A stretch of 64,000 nt of DNA from NCBI GenBank assembly GCA_964036665.1, contig OZ038530.1, positions 20,792,001 to 20,856,000 of the forward strand, in the 5' to 3' direction. Shown here in pieces: positions 51,038-62,337 of this stretch. This stretch comes from Gordius sp. MW1 (Eukaryota; Nematomorpha; Gordioida; Gordea; Gordiidae). The notes beneath the pieces were generated by a model. The model saw only the letters and a list, made by a program, of their open reading frames with translations, searched no databases and was not told the DNA's origin. The position numbers were made by a program, and so were the translations under genes. How positions within the stretch are numbered: the first letter of the stretch is position 1; every line of letters begins with the position of its first letter.

Positions 51038-51384
51038 CAGGCGCGTAGCCAAGGGAACGGAAAGCGGGACTTTTCTACCCCCAAGACCAAAATGTGAAAT
51101 TTTTTTGATTAACCCTGTTTTGCATGTACATATAATACACGGTAATTTTTGGTGTATATTTAATTTTCTACCAAAATTCAATTAATACTATTGTATAGAA
51201 ACGTCGAGAATTCTCTTTAAAGATTTTTATTAATGAGTTTAAATAAAATTCAAGCGTGAAATGCATTAGAATGGATATGTAATCAGGGAAGGGCGGCTAT
51301 CCCCCTCTAAATCCAAAAATTCTTCAAAATTCCCTCCCTAAATTATTGCCCCCCCCTCTAAATCCAATCCTAGCTACGCCCATA
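51038..51384. mobile_element. MITE, CATGGGCGTAGCCAGG family, copy 6 (diverged)
   Basis: Left end CAGGCGCGTAGCCAAGG (as in copy 2) and right end CCTAGCTACGCCCATA. The interior is longer than in other copies, so these may be ends of two overlapping copies. Confidence 0.55.
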
Positions 51385-51869
51385 ACATGTAAAAGATGGA
51401 AGGCCCAATTTCATTCAAAACGCACCACCTAAATTCCCATCGACTTTTTCCCATTAAATTTAGGTGCCATGAGTGACACATAACCATAGACTAGATAGAC
51501 TGCTCATGCCATATGTTGCATATGGTTATTTGTGTGCCAAATTTTCCTCCATTTTGAAGAGGGCAACTGGTGCATTTTAACCATATATTTTTGCCCTATA
51601 ACAGTCAATTTACCTTCCTCAGTAGTTTATAAATTAAAACGAACGTCAATAAATTAATATTATACAAAATAGCAATTAATATTGATGGCGCTATCATGTT
51701 AAACAAACTTTAATCGCATTTTTTACATTTTTAATTTTTATGTATTTTTTAAATGATATTTATTTTAAAATGCTGTTTTTGCTATCTACCCAATTCAATA
51801 TTTTTTATTTACCTTTTTAAGATTATTTAATTTGCGAAAATTACGAATTTCTATATGATCACCACTTTA

Positions 51870-52152
51870 CATGGGCGTACGTAGGTTTTGAATTAGGGGG
51901 GGGGGGGCAGATCAAAAAAAAAGGTCTCGACATTTTGAGAGCAAAAAAAAAGCAACTGCCCTAAATTAGGCAGTGTGGGCAGCAGACCCCCTGGCAAATT
52001 AGGGGGGGGGGACAGGGGGTCTGGCTGCCCCCCTCTGGCTAATTAGGGGGGGGGGCAAAACATATTTTTTTTAAATTTGTTAGGGTTTCTGTATTGAAAT
52101 TTTTTTTTTAAATTAGGGGGGGCAGCCGCCCCCCCCCCTACGTACGCCCATG
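51870..52152. mobile_element. MITE, CATGGGCGTAGCCAGG family, copy 7
   Basis: CATGGGCGTACGTAGG start and CCTACGTACGCCCATG end. The interior has several G runs and repeated CTGGCTAATTAGGGG-like segments, suggesting two nested or duplicated copies. Flanks CCACTTTA and TCGCTTTA agree at six of eight. Confidence 0.8.
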
Positions 52153-53379
52153 TCGCTTTACAATGTGCCTTTCAAAATGGTGGAAAAAAGAGTACACATT
52201 TGTGGGTTGATGAGCAGTCTATCTAGTCTATGCATGCATGCATATAGCATGAATGCTTTCACCCTTTCAATGATGGCTGAATATGTGTGGGATATGTTTC
52301 GTAAAACGGACATAACGCATAAGGGAAAATTGCTATTAAATTTCCATTAAACTATTGTAAGTTTTATTACTAATTCATTTTTTGTTATTTGTACTTTGCT
52401 TACCAATAAAAAATAAATAACCGAACATTTTTATAAAATATTATTAATTCTAATTTGGTTAAAAAAATTAAAACAAAATACCATGTACTTATATCCACTC
52501 GAGGGGGGGGCAAAAAATAGTTACCATCCTTGCGTAAAGAAAAAATTCAGATAATAAAACACAAAGTGTATTTTTGCAAATTTATGTTAAACATTAAAGT
52601 TAGGGGCTTATGAATAAATATTTGTTTATTCTTAATCAAAAATATAATAATAAAATATTTTGCATAAACGATTGTAGTGATAGGGGTTGAAAAAGATTGT
52701 ACTTGAGTATTTCACAACCATTGCCAGCTGTGGGTAGTGTGTAGTGGCAGTAAGTGTGTAGTGGTAGTAGTAATAGAATAGATAAACAACATCACACACT
52801 AAATACATTGTGTTCAAGAGAAGGGAGGGCGACCTCAAGTCTGGGGTAATTTGTCAGTGTAATAAGATGGAAGTAAGTTAATTTTGTATATAATTTAAAA
52901 ATTAATTGTGCTAGGATAAAATAGATTCTTTTAAATGATTCCTCTACCCTTTATCTACAAATCAAATCTATTAAACCAATTTTTTACCTATTAATTTGCA
53001 AGTTATTGAAGTTTAAAAAACGCTAAGCGTTGTTTTTGACAATTTGACAATCAATATTTAAAAAATTTGACGTACAGGAAAAAAAAATATATATGTGTAC
53101 CATAAAAACTCTACCAGAAGCTGCAAACAGTTTGCCGGCTAATTTTTATTGTTGAACCGTGTTATTTTGATGTAGGGTAAAATTGTTTATATTACCCTCA
53201 TAGCGTAGACCCAATTTTTACAATTATTGTATTTAATGACTTCTTTTGCCGGCTGCTTTATTTAAAAGCCGCTAGTTAATGTGTGCATATAGTTATAATT
53301 AAAATTTTAGACAACAAAATTTGATTATTTATTTTTATTCTATAGCTTGTCACACTTACTGGTCAGCTACTTCAAGTGG
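52153..53379. other. No gene recognised
   Basis: Holds a fragment with GCAGTCTATCTAGTCTATG near 52212-52230. Its inverse lies at 51497-51520 and a same-sense relative at 38307-38332, so a minor repeat family is present. Otherwise AT-rich. Confidence 0.45.
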
Positions 53380-55130
53380 TTTTTACACATATCCTGCACC
53401 TAGACTATCTTCTTTTAGCTCGTACCTTTTTAAGTACATATCTATTTATGCTTTCATGTTAGCTTAGTTGCACCTTCTTGATACGCTTTGTCAGGTGTTC
53501 CTCCCGTCACTCCAAATGGCCATACCATCTCATTCTGACAACCAATTTTCTCTCAATCGAAGCCACATTAAGTTTATCCCTTATCACATGATTTATAAGT
53601 GGTCCTTCTTGCTTCTTCACAAGATCTATCTTAACCTTCACATCTCCATTGTAGCCTATCTATGCACTTCCTTTGCCTTAATCGCCCATGTTACTGCATA
53701 CATTACCGGATTTATAATAATGATATTATTTAATCGTCGTTTTAATTTAAGTGGAATTTGTTTGTCACAGCGTGCAGCACTCAACTCCCTGAATTTTCGC
53801 CAGCCTGCGTTTATTCTTGCCTTAATTTCGCTTTCCACACCCCACCACATTGTACTCTAGAACTGACATGTTTGAATTCCTTCCTACTGCTCACACCCCT
53901 GTCATCGATTTGCAGTTGTGTTTCCTTTTATTCATTTTCCGACTCCAAGAATTCTGTTTTATCCCGATCCAGAAGCCATTGCTTTTAATTCAATCCTTCC
54001 ACACTTTTACCTGCGCTGCTTATTCCACATTTGAACCTGCGCACATCACTCATCCGCAAAGAGCATTGCCCAAGGTGATTCACGTTTGAGTCCTTAGTTA
54101 TTCAATCCATCATTGCTATAAAGAGCAAAGGACTTAGTGCCGATCCTTAATGCTCATCCACATTTAGACCGAACCCTTTTTATGTACCACTGAATGTCCG
54201 TACTTTGATCTCTTGCGTTATACATATCCTTTATTAACATTAAATGAGGATCGAGACCATTGTAACTCAGGCTATCCCATAGCAACCGCCTTGGAACTTT
54301 TTAATAAAAATCCTTATATTTTTCCTTATATAATTCCATAAGTCGCCAGAGAACATGTATTGCACCTAAAGTTGATTTTCCAGCCATGAGCTCAAATTGT
54401 CGTTCATCTATAGAGATTGAGATTATTTTTAGCTTTTATGACCTTTCCCACACTCTCATTGCATGACTGTAAACTTTATTCTCCGATAGTTATTGCACTT
54501 ACAACATAGCTTTCCCTCCACTCATCATCATACCACTTGCAAGTATTTGTTAAACAGCTTTGCAAGGGAATTCTAAAGGGAACCTTCCATCGGTGTATTG
54601 TCTTGTTCCAACGCTCTACCCATGGTCATCTTTGTAAGCACCTGATAAACCTCTTCCTTTGTCACTTTTAACTTTAGGTTAAATTCATAATTCTTGCCTT
54701 CGCAATGATCCGAAACCCCTTTTCCACTGTTTAATAATTATTTATAGTATTCTTTTCAACGATTAATGATTTGATAGTCAAAAGTTAATGGCTTCCTTGC
54801 TTACCATAACCTTGAGTTCTTTGCCCTAGTCTTTGCAATCTTGTAGACCATTCTTTCCCTTCTTTACTAATTAACTTGACGTTCAAATTGGCGTAGACAT
54901 CTGTTTTAGCCTTGGTCACACAACATATTGCCTCATTTTCAATCATCAACATTATAAAAGTCTGGCAGCGTGAGATACGCTTTCCTAGTATAAGGTCTCT
55001 TTTTTACTTATTCCCTTCCCTATGGCCCTAAATTTTAGATAGAACAACTATGGGTCGAGCTTTGTTAATTTTATAGCACCGTCGCATTTGCAGTATATTC
55101 TAGCTACTGTGAAGCTTACGTTATATATAT
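53380..55130 (-). pseudogene. Decayed LINE reverse transcriptase B (minus strand)
   Basis: Across many frameshifts the minus strand shows RT landmarks in order from right to left: a TMGRALEQDNTPMEGS-like segment near 54600 (finger region), LAKLFNKYL, CNNYRRIKF near 54500, GSALSPLLFIAMMD near 54130 and the thumb RINAGWRKFREL near 53810. The order fits an RTE-like RT on the minus strand. The catalytic motif is not clearly preserved. It is older than RTE copies 1 and 2. Confidence 0.7.
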
Positions 55131-55259
55131 ATATATAACTTCTGAGCTCAGCACACAGCGTGTTATTGACAATAACAACTAGCTAACACCTCCTAAAATC
55201 TAATGCCACATTTGAGCCTCTATGGCATAAGGATATACTAATGGTCGGTTTGCACCACA

Positions 55260-57540
55260 CTCACATTATAGGTCTTTAAAAGAATATGAAACTCTCATTG
55301 TGGGTGCGACTATACACCATGGCGTTGGCTTTTAAATGTCTATCGTTATCGTGTCTATAATTATATTAAATAAAAAGGGACTTAAAACAGATCCTTGATG
55401 TGATCCAATTTTGACCCGAAAAGATTTAAAGTCTCCAACTGTCGTCCTAACGCAAGAGTTTGAGGCTTCGTAAATATTTTTCATAACCCGTATATATGCG
55501 TCAGGGATATTTTGTTTACTCAGGCACCACCATATTAAATCGACGTAGACCGTGTCATATGCTTTCTCCAAGTCGATAAAGACCATATGTAGGTCTTTTC
55601 TCTTTTCACCATACTTATCCACATTTGTCTTAGTGCGAAGATAGGGTCGATCGTGGATTTGCCGCAAATTCGAATTGGTTAGTCGATAATTCCACCCGTT
55701 TTTCAGCCTTGTTACTAAGATCCTTTCCATAAGCTTCAAGGAGTGGCAAGTTAGCTTGATAACTCTGTAACTGCCACAGTCTTGAGGGTCTTTTTTGCCT
55801 TTAAATAAGGGTATAATCGTGCTCCTACCAATATCTTGTTAAGAAGGTTCGTCATGGTGGTGACTCCTTCTTCACGAAATCCGAGCAATGCTTTCATAGG
55901 TATTCCATCTGGGCCATTTGCTTTTCCTTTTTGCATCTTGTTCATCTGTGTCCTAACTTCACCCTCCTGAATGAGTTCGACCATACTTATATTTGGCCCA
56001 ATTTTGGGAAGGCAATCCTTGTCATTTGCAATATTCATAAGGTTCATAAAATATCCTTTACACCTTTTCATCACTTCTTTCGGCTTAAATAAGGTTTGAC
56101 CCTTCTCGTTTTTGACTATTTTAAGAACTCCGGCATCGCGACTTTTCTTCTCCCTTATCTTGGTCAATTTGTACATAAGCCTATCGCCCCCTTTATGATC
56201 CAGATGTTTGCCATCTCGGTGTAGGCGGCATTCTTCGCTATTGCAACGGCCTTTTTTGGGGCCCTCTTTGCGTCCCTATACTCTTGATAATTTTCCGACT
56301 TTTTGATTTATGCCACCGTCTATATAGATTTTTATTTTTTTTCGATGAAATCCCTCGATTGATCCCACCACTTTTTGCCTCCTTTGGTTTGTCCTAGAAC
56401 ACGAATCGCTGTTCCCTTTATGTCCTTAGATAGCGTCTCCCAATCGTCGTCTACGTCCCTTTGCAACTTCCTTGAACCCAAGAGTGAGGAGGCTTCTTGA
56501 TGGTATTTTCGTTTGTCGACGTATCCTTTACCTTTCATAACGAATTCGAGGTTCATAGACCTTTCTTCTTTCGGAAAATACTCTTCTGTTGTATCCATAA
56601 CAAGGGAACGATGTTGCCTGGCGATTGGGTCTCCTGGTATTACTTTGCAATCCTTGATACTCCATAAGTCCTTTCGCCCTATAAGCAAATAGTCAATTTG
56701 ACTAAAATGCTTCCCACTTCTATAAGTCACAATATGATCTTCGCGTTTTCGAAAATAGGTGTTAACGACCGCCATGTCATTGCTTAGGATACTTGGAGAA
56801 GTTCTTCCCCTTCTTTGTTCTTTAGACCATGCCCATCCTCCGTGATTGCGTTCGTACCCGAGGCTTTCCCTGAGTGAGCGTTGAAATCGGCCCCAATAAT
56901 TAGCCTTTCTTCCTGCCGGATTTCTTGTATTTTCTTTTCCAATCAATCGAAGAATATGTCTTTTTCTGATTCCATACACCCAATTTGGGGAGCATACGCG
57001 CACATAACAGTTAGGAGGGCCTTTTGATCTGCAATCTTCACCCACATTAGCCTGTCGGAACAACGCTTGACTTCCACCACCTTGTCCTTGAACGATTCGC
57101 TTAGAACGATACCGACCCCGTTTCTACGATTTGGTGACCCACTGTAGAAAAGCTTGTATCCATATCCTAATTCCCGAGCTTTCGTTCCGTTCCACCTCGT
57201 CTCTTGTAGGCAGGCGATGTGTAACTTTCTTCTTTTTAGCATTTGTGCGACCTCGATGCTTTTCCCGTCTAGTTCCCACATTCCAGCACGTTAATCGCAT
57301 TCTATCCACAACTATTTAATCGCCTTCGTTCTGAGTTTATCAGTAACCCTACTGTATTTCTCACATTGCACGGGCGGGGTATGCAGTGCGCGTCGTTTGT
57401 GGAGGACGCCCTAGCTTTCTGTTGTAAAATCTTGTTTGAAACTATCATGATTTCGGAGTTGGTTTTAATAGCCTATTTCCGACCTGACGCCAACCCTCCA
57501 CTTTTTGCACACAGACTTGGGACCGTCGGAGGTAGTGTTC
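55260..57540 (-). pseudogene. LINE endonuclease-reverse transcriptase A (minus strand), frameshifted
   Basis: Starts with MRLTCWNVGT near 57309, then a frame change to GKSIEVAQML, CLQETRWNG, VMCAYAPQIG, then HFSQIDYLLI and RQHRSLVMD (endonuclease), GKANGPDGIPMKAL, FIDLEKAYDTV and GSHQGSVLSPFLFNIIID (RT). Reading frames change at least four times. The RT decays or is cut near 55260, before an intact YADD, and the thumb is absent. Sequence upstream of 57309 looks like its 5' leader. It belongs to the same broad RTE-like type as copy 1 but is a different family. Confidence 0.85.
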
Positions 57541-58170
57541 ATATAACAAAGTTGTAATAAAATTAATAAAAGTACTAAATCAATAACCTAAAAATTTTAA
57601 GGTTTAAATAAATTGCATCTATATGATTTCATAAACCTTTAGGTATACCATCTATTATAGTCTCAAACTATATTATTTTATGTCTCAAAATAGATACTTT
57701 ACCATTTTAAATAAATTAAACAAATTATATATTTATTAATAAAGCTTAGGCTTGTATTATTGATTTGCAATATCGTAACATTTACAAAAAATTTAATAGA
57801 TTAGAATGCACCTGCCTACTTTACCATTATAATGTGAGAGGAAATGTAAATAGCTAAATAAATGCATAATGTGTGAAGAATTTCAGAGGTGTGCCATAAG
57901 TTTAATCATAAATCTTGGCAGACTCATGAGTGAACTCGAAATCAATTGTTTGGAAGGCCCAGAAATCGCAGGGGGCTCAAAAAATCTTTAGTCAAATCTA
58001 TATAAGTATTTAATTACCAATTAAAAATATTATATAAAACAGAATGATATAATTGTGGCCAAAATTCAAGATGTTTTAGAAATATTACTATATCAGAACT
58101 CATGTTTGTATTTGTATGTTCATATTATATTAATGCTCAGGATATAAATATGTAATAAATACCCATAAAT
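57541..58170. repeat. Long dispersed repeat R1, copy 3
   Basis: Collinear with 27415-28000: AACAAAGTTGTAATA, TATGTCTCAAAATA, CATTATAATGTGAGAGGAAATG, AGGTGTGCCATAAG, CCCAGAAATCGC. Confidence 0.6.
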
Positions 58171-58394
58171 TACATAGTATTTAATATTAAATAATTTTTA
58201 AAAAGCCATAAGGGCCACAGCTATTCAAATATTACGCGGATATAAATTTAATATTGATTATGCTTTGGTGTGCGAAATATAGAATAATAAAGGAAACCCG
58301 ATTATATTAATTTACACTCAACATCCTAAATGTAAATCGTGCAAAATAAAAATATAAACTAAATTTACTATATATAGTTAGATGGCGTATAAAG

Positions 58395-58520
58395 AAAATT
58401 TTGAACCGAGATCTCGAAAATATAATCTCGTCTCGAGTTCACAATTCTAGTCCCGAATTTGACTCATTTTTTTAAATTCTCGTTGAGACCGAGATTTTTC
58501 TCGGTTTTTTGGCATCACTA
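58395..58520. repeat. TCTCGTCTCG-type repeat, copy 3
   Basis: GAGATCTCGAAAATATAATC, TCTCGTCTCGAG and an inverted GAGACCGAGATTTTTCTCGG; followed by TTGGCATCACTA. Confidence 0.55.
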
Positions 58521-59165
58521 ACCTGGATAGCCAAAAATTTCTTTGTCCAATCTTTAAAAAATCTGCCAGTAGCCCCCCTAGCTTTTTATTGAGCCCCCCA
58601 CCCCCCTCGCAGTGCATAGCAAATTAAAATGATTTTTTACAAAGTTAAGAGGAGGCTATTAACACAAAACCGATTCCAGGTCCTGATAGCTCCGATGAGT
58701 TCCAAAGGACTGACTTTTTTTAAACGTTCTACTATGAATACTTGTCCATTCTAAATATTAATTTTGTACAAAAAATAATTAAAAGGAAAATAAAATCTGG
58801 GGGAAAACTTTTTGAAATTAATTTCCTAAAGCCTATTAGGAATAAAAGATGAATTATCGAATAAAAAAATTTATTTAAAATTAAATGTATAGTATACAAT
58901 TTCATTTAACTATTTTATATTAAAAAATTATAGCGATTAAAAGTCGCAATAAGGGAAAAATTCAAAGTCCAAAGGATATTATAGGACTCATAATAAATCT
59001 TAAAAAAGGCAAACAAATTAATCTTTAGGTATGGGTGATTTTTAATCATGCAATTTGATATTGGGGAAGTTAAAGATATTATAAATTAGAAAATTTCAAC
59101 TGTCAACTTAATTTTGATCTAAATCTAATAGTTAGGCGCCAATATTAGTTCAATGGCAACAACGG
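58521..59165. other. AT-rich, nothing recognised
   Basis: No open frame, exon or element end identified. Confidence 0.45.
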
Positions 59166-59215
59166 TGCAAAGTCCGTATGCAAAAAGTTGAGTGTTGGCG
59201 TCAGGTAGGACACCG
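59166..59215 (+). repeat. Fragment of LINE A 5' leader
   Basis: GCAAAAAGTTGAGTGTTGGCG followed by TCAGGTAGGA matches, inverted, the leader of LINE A near 57480-57520 (AAAAAGTGGAGGGTTGGCG, TCAGGTCGGA). Confidence 0.45.
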
Positions 59216-59859
59216 GTTTTAAAACACACTACAAAATGAAGACCATTTTCAAAAAATCAACAGAGAAAGATAGCGAAGTCCTCAAACTGCTGGCAGCGCA
59301 TCTTTCGCTTTGGCAATGCGAAGAACGCCCCCGAATACACTATGGCTTATGCCTGATTTTCAACAAAGGCGTTTAAAGAATATAAATGTGGATAGTATGT
59401 TTTAAACTATGGAAATCATTGATTGTATTTTATAAATCCTAAAGGAAAAATTGAAAAAGCACTAATTGAAAAAATGTTGACTGGGGGATAAATGTGAAAT
59501 GTAAGAGGCAATCAAATTTATAATCTAGTAAGATTTATTTATGTAAAAATGTGTCTCAGGTAGAGATGCTCAAACGCTCAATAAGTTGGCGCTTTAAGCT
59601 AAACCCTGGTAAGCATACATCCCCCCCCCCAATTCCCATCAAGCATAACAGACTCATGATGCTTAATGACCCAATTGAAGCACTAGCAACTTAAGGCTGA
59701 GGATCGATAGTTGCTTGAGACAATTTATGATGCGTCGTTGCAAAGCAAACATTTTTAGCAGATTTAATCTTAGCGCACCATTTAGCAGGCAGCAATGCAT
59801 ACAATGCAAACTTATCAATATTTCGCGCGAATCTTTATTTGAATTATATTTCAATCGAA

Positions 59860-60065
59860 TAAGGTGTTGAAATTAAAAATATAAAAATTAAATTTGTAAT
59901 TTTCTCCTGGTGACAATTGTCATAATGGTATTTTATAGAGGTTAACCAAAAACTTTTGTCGAAAACCGATAAATTAAGGTGTAATAAAATTATTAAAAAT
60001 ACAAAAATTAAGTTGTGGTTTTCACTTGGCAACAGTTGTCATTTAGAGGGTTATCCAAATACTTT
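59860..60065. repeat. Tandem duplication of about 115 bp
   Basis: Two adjacent units begin AAGGTGTTGAAATTAAAAA and AAGGTGTAATAAAATTATTA, and continue through ATTAAATTTGTAATTTTCTC/ATTAAGTTGTGGTTTTCACT, ACAATTGTCAT/ACAGTTGTCAT and GGTTAACCAAAAACTTT/GGTTATCCAAATACTTT. They have diverged, so the duplication is old. Confidence 0.7.
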
Positions 60066-60124
60066 CAATCTTAAAACAAGATACTAGCCCGATGGCCGAA
60101 TGCTGCAATTTAGAAAACAAGTTA

Positions 60125-60290
60125 ACAATAATTATTGCCATCTAGGGGCAATTTTAATTATAGACAAAGTTGGCTAAATACATATCTATCTTTAGCATGT
60201 AACTGCAAAAATAATAACAGGCTTATAATATTTTCGGCCTTATTAGAGCAAATCAGTATGCCATTGTTAATTTTCGCGTCAAATACTTTT
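60125..60290. repeat. R1 right-part fragment
   Basis: GCCATCTAGGGGCAATTTTAA, CTATCTTTAGCATGTAACT and ATAATATTTTCGG correspond to 28170-28300. Confidence 0.5.
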
Positions 60291-60469
60291 TTTAATTAAA
60301 AAATTTATTTGTACGAAGCCAAAAGCACATACAAGCATAAAATAAAAAATGAAATATTGATTATTTACATAAAACGGGCCTATAGTCAAATCTTGTAAAT
60401 TGTATCGCTCTAAATAATCACAAATTGCTGTCTGAGTAAAAAGACGTGTATAGCTTGATTTATGGGGAC

Positions 60470-60706
60470 CAGGGTTTCTTTCAGGGGGAAGCCCGGGGCC
60501 CCCCCCCGGAGAGTTTTGATTGAAGGAAGCATGAACTCAAGTTCCATCATGAAGTCATAAATTATTTAATGATTATGCGTGTATGTATCTATTTATATAT
60601 CACTTATATCACCAATAAAAATCAATAAATATTGTACAAAATGGTTAGCAATTAAAAAAATTTTTACCCCCCCCCCCCCGGAGCATTTTTTCTGAAAGAA
60701 ACCCTG
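60470..60706. mobile_element. hAT-type MITE with CAGGGTTTCTTTCAG ends
   Basis: Perfect 15-bp inverted ends (CAGGGTTTCTTTCAG and CTGAAAGAAACCCTG), with C runs next to both. Exact 8-bp duplication ATGGGGAC at 60462-60469 and 60707-60714. Confidence 0.94.
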
Positions 60707-60897
60707 ATGGGGACAATTTCAGATTCTCTAAAAGATCTATGGCCTGTTTACTTAAGGTACTACATAAGGCAATTTTTAATCACAAAAACGAGATAGGAAT
60801 ATATAAACCAAATCAGATATGGTGGTTCAGAATTACCCTCTATAGATAGATAATGTTTGTATTTTTATCATACTATAAAATTTGTTAATAATTGTAA

Positions 60898-61510
60898 TGT
60901 CTGGACGACCGAGTAAAAAAGGGCTGAGCGAAGGATTTAAAATAACTTTATTTACGCTAATACGTCTAAATATTTACAATTAAAGGCGATTTACAATTAA
61001 AGTGATCGGCGACGGTAAAATTATAATGTTCCGTAAAAATTACAATAAAAGGGGAAAGATGTAGGGATTGGGGACAATTACAAGGATTTAGGAAGAGTAC
61101 AAAGTTTTGGAAAAATTTATAAGGACTGCATTATTGACATGGGATTTCTCTTTTATAGCTGTTGAATCTTCCCAGAGTGGTGGACTTGATTGAACGAGCA
61201 ATGTACGGGAAATCTTCAGACGGGGCTGCAAAAATGAGTTCCATATGTGACTGGGTTAAAAATTAAAATAAAAAGTAATTAAAAAAAGAAAGCGTCAAAG
61301 AAAATTAGCCACTTCCGCGTCTAGGTTAACCCGCGGTAAAAATGCCTTCCTTTGACCAATTCCCTTTTTTTAATTATAAGGATTGCAGAACCGTTCTTTA
61401 CCCTTTTACATTAATATTAATAAAATAAATCTAAGTAAGATCAAAGTATACCGCGAACATTAAATCGCGATATACCAACATATGGTTACGTGGTATACAC
61501 GTATACCACA
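60898..61510 (-). repeat. Possible solo LTR or LTR fragment
   Basis: On the minus strand the segment ends TCGTCCAGACA and has AATAAAG about 50 bases before, as at an LTR R-U5 end. The other end could be TGTGGTATACG (minus) at 61510, but no flanking duplication joins the two. Tentative. Confidence 0.3.
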
Positions 61511-61918
61511 ATAATTATTGGGGTATGATTATATATAGATAAGGTAAAGGTATAAAAGCTTAAAAAGATTTTTCCGAAATGTGTTTATAGCGCGATTGCT
61601 GATATTGTATATTAAGAAAAGGTGATGTTTTTCATAAATGAAGTTTCTATTTGTCACAAGTTTCTTAAAGCGCGCTTATTCTAATAAAAAGTTGTGCCAA
61701 AGGCAAAACATTGCTTGGCAATCATAAACATTGTAACAAAAAATAATCAGGATAATAATATGTTATCTGCCTTTATGGCTAACTCTTTTAAAAAACATAG
61801 GTGCACCTCTCACAAGTGTATAAGTATATTAAACTAGCTAATATGCGTTTAAGCAATCGGTTGAGTACCTTAGGAGATCTTAGCAATAAAGAAACCAAGG
61901 GTAAATTTTATTTATATA
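61511..61918. other. Host flank left of the Helitron
   Basis: AT-rich, no feature. The base at 61918 (T on the minus strand) is the host T after the Helitron end. Confidence 0.5.
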
Positions 61919-62129
61919 CTAGCAGACCCGGCAAACGTTGTTTTGCTATATACATATACATTATCACGAAAATACTATAAGTATAGGGTATGTGGTTATG
62001 ATTGAAATAAGAATGGAGTTTGGACAATGTTGGCCTATAAAATGACAATACAATTAAATCCTCTTTGATACCTATATACATCAAATTATGACGATTAAAA
62101 AATAATTCATCATCAGTTTCTAAGTGCGA

Positions 62130-62302
62130 TGTATACTATTTTTGGTTAGTCCATCTTTAGCCAACACAAACACGGGATGGTTTACCCACGCGAGAACATG
62201 CCACGTATAGCTGTCCGCGGGAAAGCTTGATGAGTTCAAATCTAAGCCACAAATAGACATCGTTTGCTTGGCTTTATTGATTGTCATTGTGAATGCCAAT
62301 AT

Positions 62303-62337
<35 letters not shown>

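Noticed and set aside
53468-54089. Three overlapping plus-strand open frames
   Set aside because: Antisense of the decayed LINE B reverse transcriptase.
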